A stretch of DNA of 64,000 nt from Lates calcarifer (lineage: Eukaryota > Chordata > Actinopteri > Centropomidae): the NCBI RefSeq assembly GCF_001640805.2, contig NC_066847.1, positions 26,617,504 through 26,681,503 of the forward strand. Direction: 5' to 3'. Both the position numbers and the translations under genes were made by a program. This document shows positions 49,201 to 63,169 of this stretch, in pieces. The notes under the pieces are model-generated. The model ran no database searches. It was not told the origin of the DNA and saw nothing but the letters and a program-made list of their open reading frames with translations. Position 1 is the stretch's first letter, and every line of letters starts with the position of its first letter.

Positions 49201-49510
49201 CCTGTTTTCAAATCCAGACTCAAAACCCATCCATTTAAGATTGCCTACTCACTTTAACCATCCTACTGCAACTTCACCACCCTACATTTCTTTTATGTTG
49301 ATTCTGTCCATTGTTGTTTTATTGATTATTGTATACTGTACAGCTTTATTGATTATTGTATATTGTAGAGTTTTATTGATTATTGTATATTGTAGAGTTA
49401 TATTGATTATTGTCTGTTGTACAGTTCCTTTAATTATTGTATATTGTACAGTGTCCTTGAGTGTTCAGAAAGGCGCTTATAAATAAAATGTATTATTATT
49501 ATTATTATTC
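49180..49510 (+). mobile_element. LINE 3'-end fragment (L2-like) with (ATT)n tail
   Basis: Plus-strand translation near 49205-49245 gives FKSRLKTHPFKIA, a peptide typical of the C-terminus of L2-type fish LINEs. A 3' region follows and ends in ggcgcttataaataaaatg and ATT repeats, the usual tail of such elements. The upstream open reading frame is missing, as in a 5'-truncated insertion. Confidence 0.6.
49316..49450 (+). repeat. Tandem array, five units of 27 bp
   Basis: Five units, each starting with G, begin at 49316, 49343, 49370, 49397 and 49424. The unit is close to gttttattgattattgtata plus ttgtaga. It lies inside the LINE-like 3' end. Units diverge by a few bases each and the period is exact. 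Confidence 0.93.
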
Positions 49511-50449
49511 AAATTCACAGAAAGATGGAGCTGGATTTAATTCCAACACCCCTGACAAAAGATTGACAGGTCGTCGAGAAATTAGATTCCATCTGGCTGT
49601 GTCCTTCACTGTGTCCTTCATATGCACACAGATTCAAATCCACTTAATTGCAGTCATGATTCAATCATCTCTGAGAGTCAACAAGCATCACACATTTTCA
49701 GTCTTAAGAATGAGCAGCACATACATATTCATATCTAAGATGTAGCTAACCATACCAGCATAACAAGGAAGAAAGATACAGCGGTGGCACCAAGTTACAA
49801 TGGATTGCAAATTAATACATAATGAATAGTTTCACTGAATATGTTTATGTGTCAGTCATAAGGGTCTCTGACTAAAAACAATGGAAATTTATGATGATCG
49901 GCATTGGGTTTCCAATTTAGATGACGACGATGACAACGATACTGGGTAACTTTCTCACTGACGTTTTTGCACCATCATAATTTACTGTTGCGCCATCATT
50001 TCACAACCCTCATTGGGTGTTTCATTCATATTTCATGCAAACATTCTATACAGCATGCAACAATATGTTGGTGATACACAGTTTTAAATTAATTGCACCA
50101 TCGTAGTTGTTGAGATATTTGTGCTGTGTTGTATCGTCAGTCTAATGATAAATGAAAGTCATAAGAAGCTAAGCTCTTATAGTCTAGGTATAATGATACC
50201 ACAGCTTTGGCTACAATCCTTAATCTGTACATCTCCAAAACATTAAAAGTGACAATTCAACACCATGACTAGATGGCTACAAAATAAACTGCACTGATAT
50301 AATATCACCTATTGTCTTTATTGGAAAATATCTTCCACTGCGCCTATTACTTCTCAGTACTGAGTAATGGAAAATATCTGAGCATCATGTGTAACAAAAC
50401 ATGACTAACATCCAAATCAGAATGAAATTCTGTTGAAGATTACACAGGC

Positions 50450-50995
50450 AAAAGATGGAGGCAGAAGAACAAGATCTAATTCAACCAAGCCACCCACTAG
50501 AGACTGGGAGAGAGAGAGATAGGAGAGGGAGAGAAACAGAGCAAGAGACAGAGAGAGAAAGAGTACAAATGTGCAGATGGAGAGGGGAGAGGTCCTGGAC
50601 TGGCCAGGTCTGGAGCAGGTGGAGAGATGAGGGGGGAGTAAAAGGGGAGGGGAAAGGACATCATGGAAGGGAGGAGGAGCAAGCTTATAGGATGGGGTCA
50701 GCCTGTTGGTGCAGAAGATGGTAAGGTAACAGCAAGTAAAGAAATAACCTAAGGGTATTGGGAGAAGAGAGGAAGAGAGGTGCAGACAAGCAGCAAATGG
50801 ATAGGAGGTAAAGGGAAAGCAGGGAGGATGATAAAAATGAGGAGGAAAGGAAAGGAAAGCTTAAGACAAAACACAAAAACATCATAAATGAGGAACAGAG
50901 AAAGAAAGAGAACTAGTGATGGATTAGCGATGGAGCTCACACAAAGAGGCAGAGAGGAAAAGGGTAGAGGTGAGCGAGATGGCCACAGAAGGATA
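50450..50995. repeat. Purine-rich (GA/GGA) low-complexity stretch
   Basis: Over 500 bp on the plus strand consist mainly of imperfect GAGA, GGAGA and AGGA runs. It lies close to the acceptor side of exon 2, in the intron downstream of it in transcription. It reads as pyrimidine-rich in the csmd3 sense and creates long false frames. Confidence 0.85.
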
Positions 50996-51450
50996 GTTCA
51001 TATTTAGACAGCTCCCTGCTGCACCCAGCTCTGCTTCAACAGATAACTCAGTACATCCATTAGTTCAACTAATTCCCATCGCCATCTGCCATGTAATTTC
51101 AGATGCACCTCTGGAGTCGCAGAAAAGGTTCAGGACTTTGGGGGAAGGGATGTTGATTTGGAAAATATGGGATTAATTTGCTTAATTGAGGTAGCTAATG
51201 TTTCCATAACTCAACAGTGGAAATCCCACAGGAAATCAGGTGGAGTAAGTGTGATCACACATCCCTCTCTTAAGAATAATTGGTGTCTACTTCTCCAAGC
51301 TGATGGATTTTTCTTCTAAATGAAGACCCAGTTTATGAAGAGCCATCCTGATCAGTTTCTCAATTAAATTCCACATTTCTTTCAGATTTCAAAAATGGCC
51401 ATTTCTAATGACCATTAAAGACAAAGAGCAGAAAATAATGCTTCCCTTAC

Positions 51451-51563
51451 CTTCATAAGCCACCTTAAATCCATGAGCGCTTACTGCAAAGTCACTGGTA
51501 AGCCTCAGTGAAAAAATGGAACCAGAACTGGTAACAGGCGGAGGGATGGTGAATCCTGTTAAC
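51451..51563 (-). CDS. csmd3: csmd3 exon 2 of window: CUB1, C-terminal third
   Basis: The exon is 113 nt: one base finishing the Arg codon left by exon 1, 37 codons, and one base of the next codon. The peptide begins LTGFTIPPPVTSSGS and ends SDFAVSAHGFKVAYE. It gives the last beta strands of CUB1, including the conserved S-D-F...GFK..Y signature. The acceptor is tctacag and the donor gaag|gtaagg. Similarity to the matching CSMD3 segment is very high. An exon of the same length and phases closes CUB2 (27204-27316). Confidence 0.94.
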
Positions 51564-54500
51564 CTGTAGAAAAGAGAAAGATGATTAAAATGATATCATC
51601 ACATTCATATCAAATACATTTTTTTGTAGCTGAGCCTTATTAAATGTAAGACAAATGTTTTCTTGAAATCCAATGAGACCTCTGTTACAAATTGTAAAAA
51701 ATATCAGTGGTAAAACATTTGCCTTTTTCAACTTTCACATACTGAAACCACCCAAGTTCAAGAGTATTTAACCTTCAGCAGTGGATGTCATTGTTCCCTG
51801 TTGTAATATTTAGGACATTTCCTCCAGACTATAATGATTTCAAACAGACAAGACTGCTGAAAGGATGTGACGCAGAAATCAAAACACTACCTAGGCCTGT
51901 TAAACATCTGTCATTTTTGTATTTAAATCCGATGGGCCACCAGGTGAGGTGGCTGACTGTAAATTTATAAATTCCTGTTGAGAGAAGTGTGCACTAAAAT
52001 GCAACAATGCACAAAAGGTGTACACCAATGTTGCTATCACAAAAAATAATTACTGTTGAAAGACCTCAAACCTCACTACACCAGTGAGTTTGTGCGATGT
52101 AGCATTTTGTGTCTAATAAAACAGAACTGCTCTGAGAATTGCGATGCAATTTGTCGACCAATAATATACTGTGTACTATATAATCAAAACCCAAGTGAGA
52201 ACCTTCTCTATTGTTGGATAGTGTTTGAGGGCTGGCAGCTGCATTGTAACTGACTGCTTCATTACTGCATTTCAAATTAGGTGCAGATCCAAACAAATCC
52301 ATTTACTTTCACGACGTCGTAAACAAGATGTGTTGCTGACCATTCCTCAGCGGCAGTTGCTGATGTTCTATCGACCTTCCACTGCTGTAAGCCACACAGT
52401 GTAGCATGTGCAGAAGTTGTGCATGAAACAAAATGTCTCCTATTCTATTGCCATTTCATTTTTTCTTGTTATTTTTCCATTGCTAGTTTTGGGACTGTTT
52501 GTGTGACTGAACCTCTACTTGACAATAAGCCAGGTGAATAATGTCTGTAGTAGGCCAAATGTGGAAAAACAGAAATTCCCCCAGTGACAGCAAAGAAGAG
52601 GGTGCTGTATTTACAGCTTCAATAGAGTTTCCAATTACAGCACTGTGAACTGTGCTGGTCCTTGCAGTAAATAATTACCCTTTGTTGCAGGTACAGCACA
52701 GAATGCCAAGATACAGCTAAAAGTCAATTGCCATATGATGCAATTTTGAATACATTTATGTGGAAACAGAACTTGAAATGTGACCTTGTTAGAGGTTTAT
52801 GACACACAAGAGCATTATACTGAATTTGCACGCTATCGTGGTTAATTCAAAATAGGCAAGCTTGAGCATCACGACAAGTCTTTGTTGGAGTACTTGAACA
52901 AAAACGGCAAACACAGGGGAGAGAGGTAGCACACTAAAACTATTTTTGTCAGTTTTTACTGTTTTACTTATTAATGTTTTTGACCAGTCAGTGACATTTG
53001 GTTAGGTAATATATATAAGAGGACTGACAAAATCAAGATACAGTATCTACAGATGTGAACAAGTAAAATATTTTCTCACACATTTAGTTGATTATTACAA
53101 ACTTAAAATATAGTTCACATGAAAGTGCCACAAGTTAACAAATCAGTCTGGTCTGACTTTCATTCTATGATTTTGTTTTCATTGAAAAGACATGAGAGTG
53201 ACCACGGTAGTTCTCTAAATGCATGCTGACTTAGTTTGTCCATGAATCAAAAAGTTGAGCAAATTTTTCACTTGTTGCAGTACCAACTATAAAGACAGAG
53301 CGTACAGCAAGGAACGAGAAGTGCTGCTATGGCAACATGTGATAAAGAGATGGGATGAGATGAGAGAGAAGGCAAAGTCACTGTTATGACAACATATACA
53401 GGATAATGTGAAGAATTGGGCATAATGAGCTACAGCCTGGATATTTCCTTTAGTCTCCTACAACCACCTAGACTTCTGAAATATATTTTTTTTTAATTCT
53501 CATGACCACAAGCAAGGTGAATAAAATGCTACAGAAAAGGCTTAGCCCTGTCAAACTGAACCTCAGAGACACATGCCAAGCCTCAACAGACTAAATCCTT
53601 TCTTAGATTGCACTGTTGTCATCATGGCACGAAACAGCAAGAAAATAAGGATGTCATGGGGTTAGTGTACATGAGGGGAAGACATCTTTTCTAAGGCCAT
53701 CAGTGAGAAGGATTAGGAGGTGGCAGTCTCAGCGGAGTTGGTAAAATTCTATACTCCTTATTTCTTCAGACAGGTCATGTCCTGAGTCGCGTTGGTCAGG
53801 ACAGTGCAGGAATAACTAAAACCTAAAAACAAAACTTGAACAATCACTCTCAATTAATCTTTTTAAACGTTTCCAGCACTTGGCAAAGACATGAACATGT
53901 GAACATGCTATTTAAAAAAAAAAAAAAAGAACCGCCTGAGATTGTCACAGAATATTCTCAGTGAATCTCTGGAATATCTTATTGTGTTTTGCTTTGTTTA
54001 CAACCAAAGACACTCATTCTGACCTAAGTAGGTCTCTAACAAAGAGCAAACAAAGATCTTGTTCATCTGGTATTCACTGCTGCCTGTTGCTTTGGCAACA
54101 GGAGCATCAGGTGAATGGTTGGTAAATGTCATTAAGAAATAAACACCATGGGGCCTGCTGTCTTCTCAGACAGAAGGAGCTTGTGACTTCAATATCAGAT
54201 ACAAGTCTACAAATCACACTTCCTCTGGAGATTCTACAAAAAAAGACATACCGGATTATGCCCTAATCTGACTCTGGGAGGTAGGCCAGACTCACTAGGG
54301 AACTTTAATTTTCTTTTTAACTTGAGAAAGTAGAAATAAAGCAGTTTAGGGTTCACAGTCAAGATGAACAATAAGAAGAAGAAATAAAAGTTTAGTAAGA
54401 ATGGACACTAAATAATTTATATTATATAACGTTATAAATTTGTTGGCAACTACACTAAGAAAAACCACACTTTTAATCTGACATTTGCATTTAATTTACA

Positions 54501-57500
54501 GTTTATTCCAGCTCACTGCAAAAGCCATTGGTTTAGTGGAATATGGTGCGAGTTGACAAGAAAGCTAATTTTTTTTAATCAACAACATTCACAAACCTGC
54601 TATATTTAACTTTCTTTTTAAAGGCATTAGATAATTTTCACAGAAGAAAAAGGACTAAGAGCACTGCTATATCTAATGAATAAGATGACATTTAAGCAAA
54701 ATAAGACGTCAAAATGACTGTCAGAAGCCATAAAGATCTGCATGGAAAACTGTATGATATATCTACCGTATGTTGGGGGTGAAAAGGAATGGTCTTACAG
54801 GTACGGCAGAGTGTCTGGATTAATTCATTTATAGCAATTATTTTCTTTGACCTGTGATGGTGATGGAAGCTGGCAAATCAGAGGTCACAAAAAGTCAGAA
54901 CAAAATTATTTGCATGAGAATGCTTTGATGGATTTCATCAAAGCTTGTTCAAAACAAAACCAACATTTGTGAAGTCTTCACAGTGGCAGAGTATGCGTTA
55001 ATTATGACTTCCTTCAGGCATGAGGGAGATGGAAACTCTTATAAATTTGATCAAAGCCCATTACCAAAAAAAAAAAAAACTTTGTGCAGCTCTACAAATA
55101 CAAATTCAAAACTCTACAAGTGTGAGTCAGAGAGAAACCACGTGTTCTGCATCTGTATTAGACTTGATCAGGTCAACCAAGAATGTCACCATGGGTCTGG
55201 AGACATCTGGTGTCTGAGCAGCTATGACCCCCCCCCCCGATCAAAGCAACACCAGTAGCAGCAGAATGGCTACGTGTGTCTGGGAACCAAGTGCCAATGA
55301 TTGCCTGGACAGATGCAACCTTTCCTTCCACCTGAACACACTACATCAGCCCTGAAGGTAGCTGTCACACATTCCCGCCATCTGATTAGTGTGTCATGGT
55401 AGCAGTGTGCCATAGAGAAAGAGGAGAGAGAGACAGGAATGATGTACCTCTATTTGTCTGATTCACTGTCTCTCTGCCTCCATCTGTCTTTCCCTCCGTG
55501 TCGCACTAGCTCTCTCTCATTTTTTGTTTCTGGTTACATGACGTTGCTCTTATTCACTGTTACCCGTATTGCTGGTTCACGGTTTGTGTCACTTTGCCTC
55601 TTTGTATCTCTTTGTTTGTCTCTGCCCACCTCTCCTTGTTGCTACACTTCTTTGTGTTTCCTGTGAAAGAAGAAAAAAAAAAAAACAGACAGAAGGAGGA
55701 AGAGACCCAAGTGTTGTGACTGATCGTACCAAGTACACAACAATTAAAGTGAACCACTTGCCTTCAGTTTATTGTTAGAAACAGCACAATAAGGCCTGTT
55801 ACTAAGGTGAATAATGGTGTTCCTGCTCTCTGCCTCTTTGAAACACAGAAAAAAACAGCAGGGGATGATTAATAGACTTATTTTGTACTTACATGTCCTA
55901 ACTCATTAAAACAGTCCCAGACACTGACATTGTTTTAATAACTGCACTAATAAAGGTCAAATCATCCTATCAATTAATTCAATCTTGGTTCTTCTCTGTC
56001 TAATAAGAGTGAAGACTGAAAATAAATGTAATTTCTTGAATTGCAATGGGAAATATGATATGAAGGAAGAGTGGGGAATGGTTAGAAAGTTAATATCCTT
56101 CTCCATCTGACTAATGTGCTACTCAGCCTTAGTTTTGCACAGTATCACAAATGTCATTTTCTACAGTAGCAGGCATCTGTAAGTAGCACAGATGAAAATA
56201 GGCAGGGTGTCAGATGGAAAAACAAAACTGGGATTAACATGAACTATCATTTTTAACTCAAAAAACTATGACCAGTTCACGGGTGTGCTGCCAAAATGGT
56301 AATTAACCCTGTACTTCTCTACTATTCATGCTATCTGTATGGTGTCCTGGTATTTTTGGATGAAGAGGAGAAGACAGACTAAACCTAGATTTGATTTAGG
56401 TCTTCCAGGTTGGAGGTGACAAAGGCTGGAGCACATAAATAAAAAAGTTCTGCATAACCATTAATATCACTTTTATTTCACAAAAAAACATGCTACTTTC
56501 TGTTATTTGGAAAGTGATTTTTACAAATACAGAGATAATCCTGACTCCTGTATGGTTTCATTTATATCCTTCACCCTCTCACCATGACAAACTGCACCTT
56601 TTCCGGCTATAGCCAATTCTGCTCACTACACTGCAACAAAACAAACTACTTTCTTCAGTATCTGATTTGATGCTAGCCAGCAACATAATATTTCTGCACT
56701 GTATTCACTCTGTGTAAGAATAGACAATGTAGATCTAAACACTTGTCATGGAATAAGTGCTGCCACTAGTGTCTAGTACTGTTCAGGCTCCAGGATTTTA
56801 TCACAGGACATAACAAGAGAGAAGCAATATATGAAACACACAGGTGGGTCAAGAGGCACAGAATTACATTCTACCACCTAAAAGTCTGTGTGATACCTGC
56901 AAACGGATTCAGAGGGTTAAGGTGTTAAAATATGTAAAGTAAATTCATTCTCTGTTTTGTCTGTATTAACATCAGTTTCAAATAATAATAATAGTAGTAA
57001 TGTAATAAAAATGCCATTCCACATACAGCCTATGATATACAGGGCAGTGGGCTGATACCTTTAAAATACAAAAGAATACACAATTGGTAGATCTGCTTGC
57101 AATCTGAACTACAAACTTAGCACTCACACAAAACAAATTTACATTTAAATTTACAGTCTTTTGGATGAAAAAGGAAAAACTACATTTAAGATAATTGACC
57201 TAAAGTTTTAATTCCAAATTAAACTGCAACTGAATTATACTGACTTGGATTTGCTGATTACTAAATTGTGACTTAAGAGAAATCACAGGCAAACAAGATT
57301 TTGCCCCATTAAGGGCCTAAAAGGTATGCTATGTACATGAGCCTCAACTGGTCATCTATAAAGAGTTTTGTTGTACGTTTTAAACTTGAATTGATCAAGA
57401 GCTGGTCTTGTCATCGGTGATTTCGAGCTCCAGATGGAAACGAAGCTGTGTACATGTATGTTTCTAAATTGACATTCATGACATTCAATATGATAGTTGT

Positions 57501-58362
57501 GTTCAGATTTGAAAACAGATCTCCACACAGTGCAAGTCTAGCATGATAGCAAAGCTGCGAGAGAAAAGGATAATTACTAGCCATGCCTAGTTTATGACCT
57601 TTCTGCATATTTTGTGGCTGCTTGGAAACAACATTACAAATTTGGTAATTTGGTAAGGTTTTTTGAAAAAAGTGGGCCAACCAGAAAGAATACTGAACAT
57701 CCTCAGAAAGGGACAAAAACAAAGATTGATAATTTTGAGAATAAAGAGAAAAAAAAACTTAAAATTGTCAGAGTTGTGAACTACATATCAAGTATAAGAC
57801 CTCATGCAGAAGACTGAAATCTGGAAAATTGGAGTCAAGTAGGAATCACCAGATTTCTACCAGCGTTATGGTTGACAAAAATCTGTATGAATATTTAACA
57901 TAAAGGATAAGAAAACGGTTTTGTTAATTGAAACAGAAATAAAAATCAAGAACTGGCAGTAATAAGACTAATAATTATAATAAATACATTTAAAGTCTCT
58001 TTTTAGTGTATTTCAATGCACATGTATCTATTAATTTAATTGTAATGTTTTTAAGTTGCTCTTCAGTTTGTTACACGCAATTAAGGTTTCAACTCAAAAG
58101 ACTGCTGCTACATTTAGTATCATTTTCATATTTTCTTCTGTGAAAATGAAATTCAAAACTAAAACAGTGACTTGCATTGCAATTGCAGTATCTGTCAAAA
58201 TAATATGATTTTTTTGTATGTATTGTTCAGCCTTAATCTCCAGAGAGAGAGGACAAAGACTCAAACCAAGTTTCTTACTCTAACAGTTAAGCCACTTATT
58301 AATTCTCATTGATACCACTTTACATCTTTACGTGGAAGCATTATGCTATGGTTACTATTTTA

Positions 58363-58592
58363 ACCCCAGTCGAGGCAGCTGGCCGCCCACCCTGAGTCTG
58401 GTTCTACTCAAGGTTTCTGCCTCTTAAAAGGAAGTTTTTCCTTGCCACTGTCCCCCAGTGGTTGCTCATTGTGGGAACTGCTGGGTCTGTAAATCTGATA
58501 AAGGAGCACAGCTTAGACCTGCTCTATATGAAAAGTGCCTTGAGATAACTTCTGTTGTGATTTGGTGCTATATAAATAAAACTGAACTGAAC
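58363..58592 (+). mobile_element. Dispersed teleost repeat with LINE/SINE-like 3' end
   Basis: The segment begins ccccagtcgaggcagctggc and ends with tatataaataaaactgaact. This block, with its run aaggaagtttttccttgcca in the middle, is a repeat I recognise from many fish genomes, with the tail form of a non-LTR element. There is no coding capacity in this copy. The exact family name is not certain. Confidence 0.6.
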
Positions 58593-59490
58593 CACGTACT
58601 GTTGAGGTGATATTTAGACCCATTATGATTAGTGTCCAGTACAGCAACAGCTGTGGTTTCCATTGCAATTATAATATGGGGAGTACAAAAAAGAAAAAAT
58701 ATTGAAATATTAAAATACACTAGCAGGTCCATGATTCACTGGAGTCAAGTTTCAAATTGACTGTCACTTAAAGGACCTAGAAAGTTTTTTTTTTTTTTTT
58801 TTAGAAAGTGTTTTTTTTACACTGTCTTTTAAAGTCCCAAAATCCCCTCAGATGCATGGTCATTGTGTTTAGTTCAATGTTCAGCTGAGGACCATCATTG
58901 AGGGATCACGCATTCACAAGCCACAGCAAGAAAAAACAATTCTGTGGCCAAGTAACAAACCAAAAACTAAGCCTTTGTCAACACAGTATTCAGTACAGGT
59001 TTGTCATATTAATTGCATAATGACGGCAGCAAAAAGATCTCCATAATGAGGTCATTATTTGTGCAGGGCAACTATGAAATAAAAGGCTTTATTATCCTAA
59101 CTCTCCTTCCGTCCTCTACCATCCTTCAGCACAATAATGAGTGACTTCAACCAGTCTGTCTCAGGCACGGGGGATTGAATGTAATATAAGTGCAGTGCCA
59201 AGAGAGAGGGATAGGGGAAAAACTTCACAGAGCAAAGAGAATACATAGATCAATAGGGAGACACACTAATCAGGTCCATCACGGGGATGTCGATTCTTTT
59301 TCATGTTAAAAATTCATTGTCGCTTTTGTCATGTTCCCTTCTGAATTTCTGCCTTAATTAATTAATAACATTAATAAATTAAAGACCTCTTTAATCTCTA
59401 TCAAGGTTTCTATTTATAATTACCCTGTAAGGGGGAAGAAAAGGAGAGAAAAAGGTTGCCTGTTATTATTCGTATCAGCTGTAAGTAACA

Positions 59491-59605
<115 letters not shown>

Positions 59606-60589
59606 GCCAAGTTAGCTAACTCAATCATCACCAACTACCTGCATTATGGCAACAAAGCAGTGCCAAGATGCAGCAAAACAAGTCACAGGACATAATGAGC
59701 AGTGCACTATGAAAATTAACAATTTCAGTATTTGTTTTCCACAGTAAAAGCTTTGAAAGAACCTTATTTGGCTTTTATGATATACCCACAGGATCTGTTG
59801 AGTCACAGTCACCAGCAATAGCTGATGAACGTAAACCAGGTTAATAGTTGTTACTGAATATCAAACATGTTTCATTACATCAAACTACTGGCTTGTGACC
59901 TCTACTTTTACATATAGACATTGATACAGTACAGCTGTCACTGAATGAGCCTGCAACTTCAACTGAACATTGAATTGTCATTTCATTCATAAGAATTGAA
60001 GAAGCAGCTTTACTAAGATAAATACAATAACAATACACTTGGGCTTTAACACCTAAATACCAGGTGTCAATACATCATCATTCATAGCTTATGTAATTTC
60101 CTGAACTGTAGTATACTGTAAGCTGTTTATGTCACCCCCAAACACTTAACAAGAACAGTTTTTATTTGTTTGCACACTTGAGCTGTTGGTAAGTTAGACC
60201 AAAATCTCCACTGATGTGGAGCAGCAGACAGAGATCAGCAAAACAAATAATAAACAGGTGCACTTAACAACATCTGTTCCATTTTGGCGTCAAAGACTTG
60301 ACAATTAGCCAGTGTGCAAAATATCAAAATGCTATCCTTCTTTTTTCCTATACAACAAAGCATTGAGCAAATTTAAATTTGGAGTGAATTTAAATTTCAT
60401 TTACTGACATAAAGCAAATTTACCTTGGGTTAGCAGACGCAGCGGTAATGATGTCTTCATGCCATTTTGATGTTCTTGTTCGTCAACTTTGCGTTCAGTT
60501 TCTTACATTTCACGCTAGCTATTAGCCAGACCTAGCAAACTTTTCCTAGCTCACGGTTCTGTGAACAAATTAGCTAAATTTGTTCTCCC

Positions 60590-60665
60590 TGTGCCTGCGT
60601 TGGTTCTCTCCGGGTACTCCGGCTTCTTCCCACCGTCCAAAGACATGCAGGCAAAAAGCCATCTT
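60590..60665. repeat. Short dispersed repeat fragment
   Basis: The stretch around gggtactccggcttcttcc resembles a short motif met repeatedly in fish genomes as part of dispersed elements. The family is not identified and the boundaries are approximate. Confidence 0.35.
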
Positions 60666-61638
60666 TTCAAGTTACTGATACAAGTTCCAGCTGAAGTTTC
60701 ATCTACATTCTCGGCTTTAGCGCAGCTGTCAGGGATTCCGCTAATCAGAGTTAGGCGTTGGTTTGAGTGGAGATTGGTGCTGCATTCATGAATAATGGGA
60801 AATTTAGAATTCACTCTTTATTGTAATGAGGACTAAAAGTAATATGGAGAAATCATCTCTCCAACGCCCACCATTTCTTTTTATCGTTATTTTATCGATA
60901 CTAATCGTCAGATCAATCAATCAATCGTCATCAGTCAGATTGAGGGACACCTAGTGTATATGCATTCCTTCACGGATTAAAGATTCGTTGATTTATCAAA
61001 TTTCTTGTGCAATTTGATAGTGTTACTATTGGCATGGGAGTAAAAATTCTGGCGCTGTGACAACGCTTGTTACACTGAACAACCAAAACGATTATCTCCG
61101 CACTTCAGCAGCATACAATGGCTGCCATAACTATTTGCTATGCAATTTCACTGACATAAAACTTTAATTGTGGATATTAAAATATCCTCTGTTTATGATA
61201 CACCAGTTTGAAACAATACTGTAATTGTTCAGACTAAAGAATATTTTTAGACTTTTTAACCACATTTGTTAAAAGAGTTAAACATGTGAGATCAATGTGG
61301 AGTCAACCAGTGTGGTGATAAACCTTTCATAAGCCTGACCTTGAAAACACCATGAAACATAATCTTTTAAGTATCCCAAGTGATTCAGTTGCTGAAGTAT
61401 CAACAATGATTCAGCTCTTGAATTATTCTCCTTCATTGCCACTCTTTGCTATACATCCTCCATTTTATTAGCATGTGACCTCGGTCCACTTCCACTGAAG
61501 TTGAGCCGCATAAATGGGCCAGGAAAAATCACTTTGGTATTGTCTATTGAATGTTTAACAATAAGAAATGTTGGCCCCCACTTTCACCTCTGATGGAACA
61601 TGCTTGTGAATACAAGTGGATAATCAGACACTGAGATG

Positions 61639-61644
<6 letters not shown>

Positions 61645-61671
<27 letters not shown>
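61645..61671. repeat. A homopolymer tract
   Basis: Run of about 27 A. It could be an old retroposon tail, but no body upstream was recognised. Confidence 0.95.
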
Positions 61672-61672
<1 letters not shown>

Positions 61673-61955
61673 CTTTTGACAGGTTTAAAAGCTGATGCAT
61701 GTATCCTCACTCTTCCATCAGCTCAGATGAAAGATAATCTTCTCATAATACACAGCACACTTATCTATAAAGAGAGGGTTTATTTTGAGCAATTTGGTTT
61801 GACAAGTAAAATATGAAACCTTTGTGGCTTTTTCCTTTGAAATCCAAACAAGAAATGATTCTTTTAAGCAGGCTTCATTTAGGAAAGAAGGAAACAGAAC
61901 TGCCGAGGAATGCTGGAGTTCACGTTCTCTCTGAATCACACATATATTATGACTG

Positions 61956-61958
<3 letters not shown>

Positions 61959-62005
<47 letters not shown>
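61959..62005. repeat. (AT)n microsatellite
   Basis: About 47 bp of uninterrupted AT dinucleotides, which produce false Tyr/Ile reading frames on both strands. Confidence 0.97.
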
Positions 62006-62009
<4 letters not shown>

Positions 62010-63169
62010 CTTTCAGTGGCCAAGTCAGTGATGATTGGCTTATAGCCTTCACACTTAAACCAATTTGCAAGGTTTGAGGGTTTGATTGAGCTCATGTTGG
62101 TGATTAATCAAAATCCTTGAATAGCGCACATCCCACAAAAATAACGTCAAGATTTGTATACCCTGGGCAAATGTCTTTGTTGAACTTTCAATATTTTTGA
62201 CTCTATGTGCCTATTTAGAGCAGCATCTTATGTCCATCCCTTACAATATCTTATGTTACATGCCTCCAGAGCAAAAATCATGACTGTCATCTCAGCAAGA
62301 GTGTTCTTTCTTAAAGTTGTCTCTTGAATTGTTCGCAGCTGCATAGTGTGGGTTTACTGTCAAAATCAAGCACAGTTTGAGCCAAAGAATTCTGTTAGAG
62401 ACAGGCAGTGAGGATACCGAGATATGAAATAAAAAGAAACACAGGAAACTCGTAACCTAGAATGTCAGGGTTTCATGAGAATGCATGAAGCACCCTGGGT
62501 AAACAGTTGTTTGGCTGTTCAGTGACTAAAAGTAAACAATGTGAGATCTTTCTTTTTGATTTTCCTGTTTTTTTCTCTACTTCTGTCTCCTACAGTGAAT
62601 CATTTGAATAAAGGCTGGTAGTTACTGAGCTGACCCTTGCATCGCTGAAGCCAACACAGCATGCTCATTCAGAAATAAATGCTAGCGATTCTGCATAGAG
62701 CTTTCAGACTGATGGGTTTCTTTGCTTTGGTATGTCAGCACACAACTATTTTATGTCCGTTTCATGAAAAAAAAAATGTTTTGGGTTTTTTTCTTTCTTC
62801 TTTTTCTTTTACTGCTGAAAACATAAAACTGTTCAGAGAATCACTGTTCAAGTTCCTTTGAAATCAAAACACAAAATTAGCTTTTTACATTACAATCCCA
62901 ATGAGAACTATCTGCAGTTTTGTGAAGGCAGCTCAATTCTGCACAAAACCATGTCAGGAAAGGGAAGACACACTCCAATCCTGACACACAACTGTTAACT
63001 TGCCTGACACTTCCCTGACAAGAATAAACAGTCTTTGTCATGTGTACATTAAAGATGAACTTTCCGTCAGAAGTGATCATTGAAGGTTTTCCCGTCACAT
63101 CTTCCCATCCCTGCCTGCCAGCCTTCAAACACAGCCTTCAAGGTGCACGGCTTCAGGGCCGCTCCCTTA

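Larger units (their letters stand above)
41625..51450 (-). other. csmd3 intron between exons 2 and 3 (9.8 kb)
   Basis: It contains a LINE 3'-end fragment with a 27-bp tandem array (about 49180-49510), a hAT-like element (46045-46576), a second LINE 3' end (about 42560-43085) and the purine-rich block at 50450-50995. The rest is AT-rich unique-looking sequence without recognised exons. Confidence 0.75.

Noticed and set aside
50455..50940. Frames on both strands in the GA-rich block
   Set aside because: Low-complexity composition on both strands, no domain, no splice logic.
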